This document shows positions 31,979-45,033 of a stretch of DNA of 64,000 nt, piece after piece. This stretch comes from Actinostola sp. cb2023. Taxonomy: Eukaryota; Cnidaria; Anthozoa; Actiniaria; Actinostolidae. The first letter of the stretch is position 1; the number at the start of each line of letters is the position of its first letter. The translations under genes were made by a program, and so were the position numbers. The stretch is from NCBI GenBank assembly GCA_033675265.1, contig JAUJYZ010000708.1, positions 17,973-81,972 of the forward strand, read 5' to 3'. The notes below the pieces were generated by a model, which saw nothing but the letters and a program-made list of their open reading frames with translations, had not been told where the DNA came from and made no database searches.

Positions 31979-34110
31979 GTACAAAGTTTTCAGTAAGTTA
32001 CGATTACATATTTACCCGGTGGCATCTTGATTTTCGCTGCTAGCGACGTAACCGTTCATTAGTGATGATCAATTATTATCAATATTAGCAGATTAGTACA
32101 TTTCGTTGATAACGAAACAGCAACGCTCTGGAAATAAATGTCAACCGCTGGAATTCACTGAGCTATTACTTTTAAATGGATCTAAGAAGGGGAAACACAC
32201 TCGCATTCAGAAATCAGCGACAGTAATAATTGACTTCAAGAACGTATAGCCTACCGGTATATATATCGCAATACGTACCAAAACATACTGTAGTCCCAGC
32301 CTAAATTTGTGAAAAAAAACTATACATTCTGAAATTATATTGTTGAGCGACAAATATTTTAGCATAAAAAGAAGTAGGATTTAATCTTTTCGCTGATAGA
32401 TGACGATCATAGGCCCAAGTTTGTGTGCGCGCTGTTGTGTCGATACATTCCACCAGCGGTTTCACTCATTTAAGCGGACCTCTGTGGAAGCAACAACATG
32501 CACATCGAGGGTCTAGATGGCTAGTTTTCTTCGATGTAGAGCCCTAAAATGTTGACTTTCTCCTCAAAATTAAGCCTTTGACTGTTCATTTTTTAATTCT
32601 CAAAATAATTCAGCACTTAATTGATCTCGCAAGAATTATTCAGCGCGAAAAGAAGTCATGATTTCGAGTTCTGGCTCGCTGACAGGCGATTCAACAATGG
32701 CCGTCTTCAAGTTACGAAGGGAATGCCTACCTTCTAACAGGATCTACTTGTGAATTTAAGTATCTGAAGGATTCAAGTATGGATGAATAAGGAAATATCC
32801 TTGAGCTGGGAAGCAAGGTAAGCCCTATTTTCAATTAACTCTGCTTGAGAGAGTCCGATTTTGCACCTACCAGAAAACCACAAAATGTTGCACGTGTGCT
32901 TATAAAAATGGCCATAACTTCTGAAATATTGAAAACGTACACAGGTTTTTACATATTTGTATCAATAAAGGACTGTACTTTTTGGTTGCATAGGCTAGAG
33001 TTTCCAGATAAGTGCCACTTTCTCGAAATCAGCGTCTCAATCGAGGTTATTTCGAGCCCTCAATCCGTGGTGATTATAGTAGGGGTCACAATATGCTTGT
33101 TTTTGCTTCAACGGTTAAATTGAGGAAATACATCTCAGTTACTAGGAAAACTAGAAAGATATGTGAGCAATTTGACATGAAATTCATTGCCTGATGATGC
33201 GAATTGAAGTTTCTACAGCGCCACGAATAATGCCTAATTTCAAGTTTTGAGACGTCGCTACTGGGCCCTGGCTGGTCAAAATGTTTGGCGGTTTCTAACG
33301 CCGCCAGAAAAATGTTTTGAACCAAACCAAACCTGTTTTAGTACTAACCTTGATAAAGTCTTTCAGTCGCTAGAGTTTCAGGAAAAATTATTTTAGGCGC
33401 GAATTTGAGTGGGTGGTTTTTAGGGAGACGGCCTCTTAAGTGCCGTTTAATTAAGGGTCTCAAGCAATTAATTCTTGTATGATAAATTATGAATTTTAAG
33501 ATATGCATGCAGAATTCACAGCCGTAATTAGATGCTTAGCCGACTATAATAAGTTGTTTATTATATATTTTGTCAGAGAAACTATAGCTATTCTGGTGAA
33601 AGAAAAACAACAAATTACAGTGAAAACTTGGACATGTCTGTATGTCAGCGTGCTAGCTGACTGGTCAATGTTCATCACACGATTCTGAATGAATGAATGA
33701 AAAGCCAGTTTGAAGTAACTATAGATATCCCAATTACGGCCCCATGTTTTGCGCGTTCTTGTTCATATTTCATGCGTTCTTTGACAAAAAATATAATAAT
33801 ATATTATATTGCTTTATTAACAGCCGATTGCAAAAATTATGTAAATCATATATATCAGTATATCGGGTGCATTAATACATATGTACATATAAATTACCCA
33901 TGCACAGTATTAAAAAATAAATTAATGCACTTGCAATATTATACATACCCATAGTCAATTCCAGATTTTTCTGATCCACTTTTAATAACTTTTTTCAATA
34001 TATTTTCACAGGGAAGTGAAAGAATTGACAAGCCTCTTACCGCTCTGAATGCTGCAGGTGATCTTGTGTAGATTGCTAAAGCTTAATAATATTGGTATAT
34101 ATAAATATAC

Positions 34111-34376
34111 AGCCTTTTGCAAAAATTCTGTCGCGACCAAGTATATCAGTATATCACTATATCACTATATATCCGCGTGAGTTCCGCACGCACGCTACCC
34201 GTACACGCATTTCAAGATGGTTGACTGTACAAGCGTGGATTGGAGAGCCATGAATACGATACAAGCTACACACGAACGTTATTTTGACATTCATTTGATA
34301 GTATAAATCTTCGGGTATATAGTGATATACTGATATACTGATATACTTGGTCGCGACAGAATTTTTGCAAAAGCCT
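34111..34376. mobile_element. Right-arm copy of 266-bp MITE
   Basis: Partner of 23001-23266. Confidence 0.85.
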
Positions 34377-34931
34377 GTAAACAAAACTAAATAAATAAAT
34401 CATTATATATAAGACTGAATGCCAGAATTAAAAGAAATATATATCTACTCTGTATATATCTATTTAATGCTTTAGCATATACAGATCATTATAAGTGCAT
34501 GAAACATTCATTCAATTCATTCATTTCATACCATAATGTTGTGTAAATTTGTACAATAATATTCACTTAATTTCTACAGTATTTGGTTAAAGTTTCTGAC
34601 CTGCAGGCATGACTGATAAATGTCACATAAATTGCTTACCAACTCTTAAAGTACTAATAGACCACCGGTTTCCTCTTTTTCCAGTAACTATATATTAGAA
34701 GTACAGAGAACATGAAAATAGACAACATTTAAAATTATTTTCAGAATGAGAATGTGAAATAATAATATTCTAACTTTAGAGAAAGGAAATTTTTTTTTTT
34801 TTTTTTTGAGCAAGAAGAAAAATATCAAGAATATTACTTACAAAATGTACAATAATAAATTATTATTATTATTATTATCATTATTATTATTATTGTTTAT
34901 TGTTTATTTTATTAATATATTATATTAAAGC

Positions 34932-35942
34932 TTACACACCATTTTGTTGCTGATCTCTTATTAGCTCTGACTTCTCCTGGTTCCATATTTCCTTCAATAG
35001 ATCACCACGTTTCACAGTTTTCCCCTTCACTCTGATGTTTCCAAATTCGTTTGCTTCTATGGCTACTCTTTCAAGCTCTTGACCTTCTTCGCTAACTAAT
35101 TCGCACAGTTCGGCCATTTCCTTGCTTTGTTTGGATGTCAGAAGCACACTGGTCTTCTTCCTATATCTTGCGGCCGTGTTAGATAGCTTAACTCTTTTTT
35201 GTTTTCTTCTTAGATGTCTTGCCTTCTTGCTGACTGGACTTAAATATTTATCTGGAAGATGACTTGCTTCCGATTGGCGTTTCCGCCGTTGTTTTTCTGT
35301 GAGATTGTGCCGTCTCTTCAATCGCAAATCTACATACCCTCTTTGCTTGTAACACGAAGCACAGCTATCATTGTTGCCATTAGCTCTCCTTAAATTAGGT
35401 TGGGGTCTAAACCACATGGCGCATCCTTGGCTGCGGATATTTTCTTCTGGCCATTGTGTCATTCTCAAAGATTTTGGCAAATATCCTAATTGATTTTCTA
35501 GGTTTTTGTAGCTTGGGTCGTCCAGACCGGGACAAAGCACATGAGCGTCGCTCAGCATCTCTGCTGCCAGCGTGATGACAGTTTCAACTGCTGACTCGTT
35601 TACTACTAAGCTTATCTTCCCCTCCGCAATTACATCAACATTTGACTTCCATTCCCCTGCTGCAGATATAACCAGGCGTATTGGCTTGAAGGGACCGGCA
35701 ACAGCACTGTAATGGCAAAACGTTTGTGATACAAGAAGAAAAGTTCCTCCTTCGTCTTTAATGGAAGTGACTTCAGCCACGAGATGTTTCGGCCAAATAT
35801 CACTTGAGTTGAGAAAACTGCAGAGATCTTCCATTTTCTTCTTTTCTTCTTGGAACTTCAAGCCCTGTCCTTCCTTACTTTCGATGTTTTTTCTTGCCTT
35901 ATCGGCCAAACAGGAAAGTAGTTTGCTTCTCACCTCGGCCAT
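34932..35942 (-). CDS. First exon of the P-element-like gene, intact in the right arm
   Basis: An open frame of 336 aa from MAEVRSKLLSCLADKARKN to a TAA at 34932. It has one A-tract shorter by two bases than the left copy, so the frame is intact here. Features are a charged, helical N-terminus (KSKEEKKKMEDL-like segment, residues 20-45), CAMWF and CASCY cysteines around residues 175-195, and a strongly basic stretch about 205-265 that could be a nuclear-localisation or DNA-binding region. A good donor GTAAGC (34930-34935, minus strand) sits just before the stop. The downstream transposase exons are missing in this arm. Confidence 0.55.
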   Translation of the reverse strand: MAEVRSKLLSCLADKARKNIESKEGQGLKFQEEKKKMEDLCSFLNSSDIWPKHLVAEVTSIKDEGGTFLLVSQTFCHYSAVAGPFKPIRLVISAAGEWKSNVDVIAEGKISLVVNESAVETVITLAAEMLSDAHVLCPGLDDPSYKNLENQLGYLPKSLRMTQWPEENIRSQGCAMWFRPQPNLRRANGNNDSCASCYKQRGYVDLRLKRRHNLTEKQRRKRQSEASHLPDKYLSPVSKKARHLRRKQKRVKLSNTAARYRKKTSVLLTSKQSKEMAELCELVSEEGQELERVAIEANEFGNIRVKGKTVKRGDLLKEIWNQEKSELIRDQQQNGV

Positions 35943-36957
35943 TTTGACAGGAAAAACTCACGACTCTCACTCAAACACTCTCATTATACCTCACTATTCA
36001 CTCTAAACTCTCACTCTCATACCTCACTATTCCTTCGACTGGTGTTCAAAACTCAAATTTCAGGAGTCCATTAGTACTTTTCCGTCTATTTTTGTTTGTT
36101 TTCGTCTTTTTCCCCGTCTATTTGTTTTGCAACAAGCGACGCAGCCATTGTTGTTTTTGTTTTGGTTGTCACCCAAAGCACGGCAAGCAAATCCAATTTA
36201 GACTTCAACCAATCAGGTAACGAGTTTGAGTTTTCGTGCGCTATCATTGGCTGATCGTGCTTTTCTAAAAATAGCTCACTCGCTAATCTGATGTACGACT
36301 ATTATATTATACAGATGGACACTTCTAGTTATGTACTTCTGGTATAACGTCTTCCTTTTTGTGTTTTGATTCTCTTGTTCCTCGCTAAAGATATATGATT
36401 GTACTCGTCAGTCACTTTGACAAACCAGTCGCTCGCCATTTTGACTTCGGTTGTAACGCGCGTCAAGTGAGCGGGAAAACATCGGAAGTGACATCATCGA
36501 TATCTTCACGTGTGAGGATATGGAAAATATGTCACAGAAGTCCCGGATGAAGTTCGTACGGAAAATTTCGCAGTAAAACACTAGTGTCTATATGATAAAT
36601 TTGCTTATCGAAAACAAATCCCATGTTTTAAGCCATGGAAAACAGAGGATTTACAAAAACCCTATTGAAATTTGCTACGTTATGTAATTTTCATAGAACC
36701 ATCTCCAAATTCGTGGATTTTCCAGATATATTGTTTGACGTACGTATAATCCTTGTCTTTCTTCAAAAAAATGTCATTGGAAAAGATTATCAGCAGCTCC
36801 AACATCTAGTAAGGCGAAAAATTAGGAAAAACGATTTCTCCTATATGTATTTACTGTATTGAAATTTGGTACGTTATGTAATTTTGATAGAATCATCTCC
36901 AAATTCTTTGATTGTCCAGATTTTGTGACGTACAATCCTTGGCTTTCTTGACACTAA

Positions 36958-37376
36958 TTAGCCACTTTAGAAACGAGTGAAGGACTGGGAACGAGTTTTA
37001 AAAATTAATCTAATTAAAAAATGAACCCCATCACATGAAAGAGCATATCAGAATTAGTACGTTTTAGGAGTTTGATAGGGTTTGGAGAAGCAGCAACTGA
37101 ACTGCAGACATTTAAAAACTGCAAAAATTACAAAGAAATGTATGATTACTCGGTACAAGCGTCCCTACTAAACATACATTTCTTTCAGGAGCCTGTTTCT
37201 TTGTAATTTTTGCGAGTTTTGGAAAGCTGTTACTCGTTCAATATCAAACAAAACCTTTTGAAACTTGGTAATAATGCTAATTGTGATATGCTCTTTCTTG
37301 CGATGGGGTTCATTTTTTAATTAGATTAATTCTCAAAACTCGTTCCCAGTCCTTTACTCGTTTCTAAAGTGGCTAA
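36958..37376. mobile_element. Right-arm copy of 420-bp MITE
   Basis: Partner of 19313-19732. Confidence 0.8.
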
Positions 37377-37699
37377 TAACTACAGTTCTTATTTTTGCGA
37401 ATCTTTTTTAGTGTTTTTTTTTTCAGCCACGAGACTCGATAGTGCAATTTTCAGGCACGCCGGTATACCTTTTGGGCATGCGCTGTATATAAAATACACC
37501 TGACTTTTAGTTCCGTCATGCTCGCGGGCTCATTGGTGATAGAGCAAAAATGTTAATAAAGTAACTTTTGATAAATTTCTAAGAGTGCTTGTGGAGTGCT
37601 CGTATTATATCCGTAAAACAAAACAAAACAGTACTTTATGGTGCTTTGTACCATAAGGTAAAGTACAAGGGCTAATTAATTATTTCGTACGGTTTTCTT

Positions 37700-37945
37700 G
37701 GGAAGCAAGGGTGGCCGAGTGGTGAGAGCCTCGGTCTGTCACCTCTGTGTCCCGGGTTCGATTCCCGGACCTGGGATCACATGTGATTTGAGTTTGTCAG
37801 TTCGTTCTCTCCCTTGCTTCGGGGGTTTTTCTCCGGGTACTCCGGTTTTCCTCCCTCAATAAAAACGATCTAGTGAGCTGAAAGTTGTATGCATAGAATA
37901 TTAGAATGTAGTGGTAGTGTGTGTGAGAGTACAGTGTCCCCCAAT
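37700..37945 (+). mobile_element. tRNA-derived SINE, right-arm copy
   Basis: A box GTGGCCGAGTGG at 37711-37722 and B box GGTTCGATTCC at 37755-37765. The B-box arm forms the stem CCGGG / CCCGG. The body has CTCCGGGTACTCCGGTTTTCC. It is a SINE and not a functional tRNA: no acceptor stem or CCA-proximal pairing was found. Confidence 0.85.
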
Positions 37946-37948
37946 AGA

Positions 37949-38816
37949 CCTTTTTCGAGATGCGATGGTCGCTGTCCAAAGTATCGCGGGCGAGCGTGGA
38001 AACGAGGCATATTCGGGCAAGAATGTAATCAAACAAATCCTTTTCATCGTAAGAAAATGATAAAAGCTCCATATTTTGTGCGATATTGCCTTTCCACGAA
38101 GAATTCAAGTGTCTCACCTGTTTCTTTACGATGTCAACAATGCATTACTGTAGTGTTTTGGCTGTGAAAACACCGAACATTAAATTGCCTTGTGTGAACA
38201 GGCTGCATTTTACTGAAGTTGTAGATAGTACGGTGCATGAGTGAGATTTTTAGTCCAGCCAGTCTTTAAGTTAGTGATTTATAATGGTAAATGAATGTTA
38301 TCTTGGTGATGTTTCTTTGCAATTTGTTCATATCACGATTTTCTTTGCCAAGACTGGATGGCAGCTAGATATGATCAGCAAGTTTTCCATTGTATAAATA
38401 AACCTTTCTATTATTGTACCGCGTTGGTATTCCCAAGTACGAGAGATATTCTTTCAAATCAGGCAGTGTACTGTTTAAAAAACGTAGAGTTTACTTGTTA
38501 GTTCTACGGAAAATTGTGTTACCTGGGACATCGAGTTGTATCTTACGTTCGGTGTTCAGTTCACAGCCAAAAACACTACAAGAATGCCAAGTCATTGCTT
38601 TACAGGCGGCTGATACATTGTTGACATCGTAAAGAAACAGGTGAGACACTTGAATTCTTCGTGGAAAGGCAATATCGCACAAAATATGGAGCTTTTATCA
38701 TTTTCTTACGATGAAAAGGATTTGTTTGATTACATTCTTGCCCGAATATGCCTCGTTTCCACGCTCGCCCGCGATACTTTGGACAGCGACCATCGCATCT
38801 CGAAAAAGATCTATTA
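37949..38816. mobile_element. Right-arm copy of foldback element
   Basis: Partner of 17871-18741, next to the SINE at 37700 in the same arrangement. Confidence 0.75.
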
Positions 38817-39600
38817 GTGCGCAAGCGCTAGAACACATTGGACAATTAAATAAACAGTTATAATTATTTATTTTATTTTATTTTATTTCTCACTGGTCAG
38901 TTTAATGTTCACTGGTTTAAGATTTCGAACATTCACGAACCACAACATTTCCATGCGTTTTTTGTACTATTGTGATCTTCCATCATAATTGAAAGAACAA
39001 ACTTCAGCTCAGAAAAAAATAAAACAACAGGGAAAATTCCAACTACAATATATGTGCTGACAAATATGCTTTTCATTTATTTTCGCCCCAAGCCATTTGT
39101 TGTCATTATTGGATCATTTAACTAATGGATTCAACAACCTGACTCGCGGCGTTTCTGAAAGCGTTCCAGTTGCATGTAGGATATCACAACACGCCAAGTC
39201 ATCGCTCAAGACAACAAGTGGCAAAAGTATTGAATTAAATAAAAGACAAGTCATGGAAATAAAATCACCAAACTTCTTGATATAAAAACGGTAAAATGGC
39301 CCCACTAGGAGGATCATGGTATGTTTCAGTAATAAGTGTTCATTTAGTGCCTTAAAGAAGACTTCCCTCACGCTGTTTTCTAATAAAAGCCGCACTTTTA
39401 GTCTGATGTCTTAATTGAATAGTATCTAATAGGCTTCCTAATGTATACTTTATTTACAAGACATTCATCAAGGCCTTAGATACATCATTGTATGCATAGG
39501 CAACACGAGGCAACTCAGGTTTTCATTCTTGCCTCGTCCGTCGTTAGAGCTTGGTTACGGCACTACTCATAGCAAATCCAACAACTGAGCCACGACGAGT

Positions 39601-41684
39601 ATGCTTCAGTCAACAATCCTTCCAACTTGTGTGTTCCACATCATGATAGTTGTGTTTATTTTCACTCATCTTTTCGTGCCGTTTAGTGAAGTGATGTGCT
39701 CGGATAGCGATCGTTACAGATCGTCCGATTTTCAAAAGCAGCCCTTTTCTTTCATGGAGGGAGGTGAAGGGATAGCATCAACCGAGGTCGAGGATGCATT
39801 CAGCTGTCTTTTCTTCTGCCTTCGTGAATTGAAATGCGTTTCAATCAACTTTGCAAGAAACCCAGACGAAATTGGACGGCACCTTTGCACTATTTACGAC
39901 TCTCCAGCAGACTATGGCGGCTTCAAACTGGTGCCGTCAGAATTTTACGACTTCTACTTCAAATCTTCAGGTGATGAGATTGTCAGAAAATATGTCGAAT
40001 GTATCGCAGCATTGGAGCCGAGAAACTACTGTAGACATACTAGACGACAACCAACTACATGAGCTTCGAAAATAAGGATTTCAGTAATGCGCCGTGGTAG
40101 TTCATTCTTCTATCCTTACATTTTTGTCTTCAGTCTTCCAATCAATTGAGAGCGGCCAAATTTAATACGATGTACTTAATAACTGAGCGGGAGGGCCGGA
40201 TGGGAAAGTATTTGGCTCGGGTTATGCAATAATAAGAAGGCTTTTTCCGAATTTTCAGAGCTCAGCTATAGCTAGTGGGTTAATGCGTTTTTTTTTTTTT
40301 TTTTTAATGCGAGTCAGCCTTAAGAAAATCCGTTGACTCAGTTGAGTGAATAATTAGCCTTTACAAGTTATGGAGTGTGAGCTCTTCCCAAAAACAGCCA
40401 ATGTGGAAGAGACGTAATTAAATATTATGATTTTAGGATTCTATTATTATTCTACAAAACGGCTGATAAACAGGTGTCCAGCAGGATGCGGCAGAGTGAT
40501 AGTATAATTCCCCGCTACAAACCACTGCCAATATCTGAAACCTGTTGAGAAAGACATTCGATTCAATTAACTAATCAGTCTTTCGGGAACTGCGCCCATA
40601 TTGCTTTATCTGTTCACATTTTCAGTTTCAAAACTCTTTCTTACGGTCATTCTCAAAGATATGCTGTGTTTTCTGCGCGCAAAGGATTGTGGTCAAATGT
40701 ACCTATCGTTTTCAGTTGTGTTGATGGTGGTCGTAATTTCAATTCACTCAACATGTTCTGATTTGCTCTCCAGCTCCCAAGTCTTGTAGTAACGCAAAGT
40801 CTCTTGGGTACCATGAAAGCAAGCATTACGTCATTGATCCTGATGGACCCAATGGTGCAGCGCAGCCATTCAGCGTCTACTGTAACATGACCAGTCACAA
40901 TGGCATTGGCGTGACAGTTGTGAGTCACAACAGCGAAGTCCGCACCATAGTGACCGGTTGTGAGGCTAATGGGTGCTATAGACGTGATGTGGTTTATGAT
41001 GGGATATCTAGTGATCTGAACCAACTACGAGCATTGACATCCATCTCAACCCATTGTGAACAGTACATCAAATACGAGTGTGTGGATGCACTGTTACTGT
41101 GTAAGTCATGCATGGGATCGATATTATTGTCTTGCTTACTCCAGTCATCTTTCTACATTTGAACTCTTTCTATTATTATTCAGATCATCGTGTAGATGCA
41201 CAGACATCATGGCTTGTGTCACGTGATGGGCGTCAAATGAAGTACTGGGGCGGCGCGTCACGTGACAGTGGAATGTGCGCCTGTGGCATGACGGGAAGCT
41301 GTGCAAGCAATGCTAGCTGTAACTGTGACGCAAACAAGGACTTTTGGCTTGAAGATTCTGGTTTACTGAACTACAAAGAAGATCTTCCTGTCATTTCGCT
41401 AAGGTATGAACACAAGTAGATTACATCAGAGTAGACCTCACATTGAAATTCCGCTGCAGAGCTATCTATATAACCATCTAAAACCCACCCCGCCGGCTTT
41501 CTACCTTCCTTCCATCCTCTCATCCTAATCTATTCATAATCCCTCTATGCTAGTACGTCCACACTGCAGTAATATCGTATGTTTAATCTTTTCACTAAAT
41601 TCTAGGTTTGGTGATGTAGGAGATTCTGATGAACTTGGATATCATACTCTTGGAAAGCTGATATGTTACGGTCAAATGGCTTGA
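39601..41684 (+). CDS. Right-arm copy of the PAN/fibrinogen-like gene
   Basis: Exons are 39601-39970, 40774-41100, 41184-41403 and 41606-41684, 996 nt in all including the TGA at 41682-41684. The open frame is intact and encodes the same 331-residue architecture as the left copy. The only notable change at a splice site is three extra bases just inside intron 1 (CAG-GTGATGAG in place of CAG-GTGAGA), which should weaken but not destroy the donor. If it were skipped, reading through would stop at 40060-40062 and give a PAN-only protein of 153 residues. Confidence 0.85.
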
Positions 41685-42534
41685 TTTGCTGTTAACGTGA
41701 CAGTTATTTCAGTAAACAATCCTTAAAAATTTAAATTCGTTCTAAAATAAGTTAATGTCTTTCTATGTTGCTAGATTATACATGCTGTCCTAGTTTGTCT
41801 TCGTCCCTGATCATGACGACACTCGTACGTAAAAGCTTATTTGTTGTAAATGCCGTAAAATCAAAATTTTAACTATATAGACGTTATTGTTAATGTAACC
41901 CACCACACTTTTAGCCAAACAGTTTGTCACAATACATTGTCGTGTGATATATACTAGTATTACTCGTATATCCGCCCCCCTCCCCACTTTCAAGGGTGCT
42001 CTCTCCTTGGTTTCTCCCCTGCCCTCTGTATTTTGAATAAACGGTAATAGAAACGACAGCTTTCTTTTGTGTTCTGCGACTACTAGTACTAGAACGTGCA
42101 GACAAATCTGCCACATCATACCCATTCTCGACATCTATATGGCATGATAATAGGACAATATTATGTTAGCCTGATTCCAAATAGTCCCTTTTCGCGTTCA
42201 CAGATCGATCCCGCGTTATAAAACCGCTGCACTTATTGACATCAGACGCATGTGTGCAGGGTTAGCCTCGAGTCAGTGTAGATTATTCACAAATATCAAC
42301 AAGAACACGAAACAATATATATAAACATTCTTGAATTGCACGGAATGTTTTCTGAATCGAGGCTAACCCTGTACAAATGCGTATTTTGTCAAGGACAGCG
42401 GTCATCACTAATCAACGCCAAACTGGAGTATTATCGACAGCACTGGTCAAAATTCCACAGTCATGAATACGGATTGTCAAGATATACTCCCCCATCCCAA
42501 ATATTGCTGAAATGTATACTTCTTCTTGATATTT

Positions 42535-42785
42535 GGGAAGCAAGGGTGGCCGAGTGGCGAGAGCTCTGTGTTCGCGGGTTCGATTCCCGGATCGACCTGG
42601 AATCACATGTGATTTGAGTTTGTCAGTTCGTTCTCTCCCTTGCTTCGAGGGTTTTTCTCCGGGCACTCCGATTTTCCTCCCTCATTAAAAAAAAAACATA
42701 ACTAGTGAGCTGAATGTTGTATGTATAGAATATTAGAATGTAGTGGTAGTGTGTGAGAGTAAAGTGTCTCCAAATTAGTGCTTTG
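42535..42785 (+). mobile_element. tRNA-derived SINE, right-arm copy
   Basis: A box GTGGCCGAGTGG at 42546-42557 and B box GGTTCGATTCC at 42577-42587, about 30 bp apart start to start, shorter than in the other copy (44 bp). The body contains CTCTCCCTTGCTTCGAGGG and CTCCGGGCACTCCGATTTTCC. It ends near TCTCCAAATTAGTGC. Confidence 0.85.
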
Positions 42786-42979
42786 GACACTTAAGTAGAG
42801 TGTCTGAAGAATGCCTGGTCTGTCATGTGGTTATATACTTCCTCTCTTTAAAATAATGATGATTAAACATTCCGTTCTCTGATTGGACCACTTGTTAGGT
42901 GGATCACCCAAGAACTGACCTAAGCATACACATGCAGTTCCAACGTGTCGTTTAGTGATCACTATATCTTCACGGGCTC

Positions 42980-43135
42980 GGTAGTTGTTCGAAAAAGGGT
43001 TAACGCTAACCCAGGGTTAAATATGGCTAACCTAGGGTAAAATATTAAGAATTAATCCTTGGTTAGCGAATTTAACCCCGGGTTAGCCATATTTAACCCC
43101 GTGTTAGCGTTAACCCGCTTTCGAACTGAACCGGG
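42980..43135. mobile_element. Right-arm copy of GGTTAGC-family MITE
   Basis: Partner of 13567-13720. Confidence 0.75.
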
Positions 43136-45033
43136 TGCCGTACGATGTATACCTAGCATCCATGCACGTTTTAGCATCTTCTGGTCACTTTATTTCAAGG
43201 TCTTCATATATTTGATTGAATTTGCAGTCCAAGTCCCTTGATACGAATGCCATTGTGCTCTCCTGCCGATATCGTCAGTGAGATTTCTTCTTCTCTGCTA
43301 TTATTCGTTAGAGATGTGTTGTAACTATATTCTCGGGTAAAAATTGTGAAGTTACAGCCAGGTAGCATAATAATAATGTTGTCTCTGACTTGAGTTTATA
43401 TTCTCGGGAAGTTTAGTTTAGCGGTTTCATCACCATAAATATTGGACATGCCGATGAGCGAACATGCGCAGTAGTAGCCGTAATGGCGATAGTATCGTAT
43501 AAGAAAATGTATGGCGAACTTCATTTTTTTTGCAAATACTTAGTTCAGTAACGATCTTATGTCGGACTAAAAATTGACAGCGAATGAGCAAACACATTTA
43601 TTTAGATGACCATAATTGTGGTTACAATTGTGCTACCTGGTTCCATGAGCTTCAATAATTGAGTTGATTATCTGAACGAATCCCCCATATATATTCTGTA
43701 AAATGTCTTAACCTGTGTTGGGTAATTTCAATTTCAAGAACTATCAGTCAGTCTAACACGCCGTGTCTGACTCGAACTTTCAACAGCAATGTTTGCTGCA
43801 CACATTTCACGTAGATACATCCCCATTTTGTCAAATCTAGTTAGTTCCAAGAGCGTGGATATCATCCCTAAAAGTCACTTTTCGTCATCCTCCAAGACAG
43901 GCCATATCTGAAGGGAAGGTTGTCCGAAAATGAAGATCTTCACCATCCGCCATTTTTCTGTTTACATGAATTCTTAGCCTGCATTCTGTGATGGCACACA
44001 GGGAGTCCGAGAGCTTGAAGTGTAAAATTTCGATGTATTTTGGTGGACACCCTCTATTTCTGTGTTGGGCTTCCTGTGTCATATTTTGATCGACCGTCGT
44101 TAAATCAGTCTTTTTGATATTTTGAAGTTCTAAACTTGCTTTCTAAACAAAGATTAACGCTAATTAAGATATGTATTTCATTTATTTAGCAATTAGAACT
44201 GTTTTTAGCGAATTTTGGGACAAAATGCTGAGCCCGAGGAAACCGCTGGCTAATGTCCCATATTTAGTCTGGCAATGATTGAATTCGCCACATAAAAATA
44301 ATAGTTGGAAATTACAAAGAAATTACAAAAAAAGTAGTGAAACTAGATTAAGCGTGGCAGGAGTTAGTATAAGACGAGGTCCCAATTGACAACTGAACCC
44401 TTTCATCGATTTTGTAAAGCAGGATGGGTTTGGGAAAAGTACGTAGGGATGGCAAGGTTAAAGGGACCAAGTTTATAGGTCATGTCAGTCTAGTCTAGCT
44501 ACAGCAATGTCTATTTCACGAGTTTGTCAATCTCATACAGATCGGCCGTCCATATGTATTATTTACAATATGAGTGGCAATGTTGTATCTTATTACTCGG
44601 GCCCTTCCGAAGGAAGCCCGAGTTATAAAATGGACTTTCTTTTTATTATTATTTTTGTTAGGCCACGGAATGCGAAGTATTTGATCATATCGGTACACAC
44701 AATGTGAAGTATGTGACCTTCTCGAGTTTTGCCATGCGAGCCGGCTTCGCCAGATCATAGTCTGAATCGTCTGGATGTTATTACTCGTGCCCAGGCCGTA
44801 GGCCGCACGACTTATAAAACCCAGTATATATTTTTTTTTGGGGGGGGGCGTCAGTTGTATCAGCAATATACGATCACATGCTATCGAGGCTCACCGAGGC
44901 TTAGTGTCTCCATCAGATGTAAACGTATTGGAACCATTTATATACAAACATTTATCTTTCTCGCAATCGATGTGGGACTTTGTCAAATCCAAAACACTAC
45001 GCATGACCACTAATTCCATAGACAATCGTCACT

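Larger units (their letters stand above)
30514..32315. other. Right-arm-only block
   Basis: The left arm has only about 135 unrelated bases (about 27770-27905) at this place. The block is made largely of repeats (31209-31650, 31835-31978) and of a GGGGCATTTG-type repeat near 30880 and 31190. No gene is supported. Confidence 0.85.

Noticed and set aside
37700..37770. Possible tRNA-Leu or tRNA-Ser gene
   Set aside because: Good A and B boxes but no acceptor stem, and the same body and tail recur in several copies, so it is a SINE.
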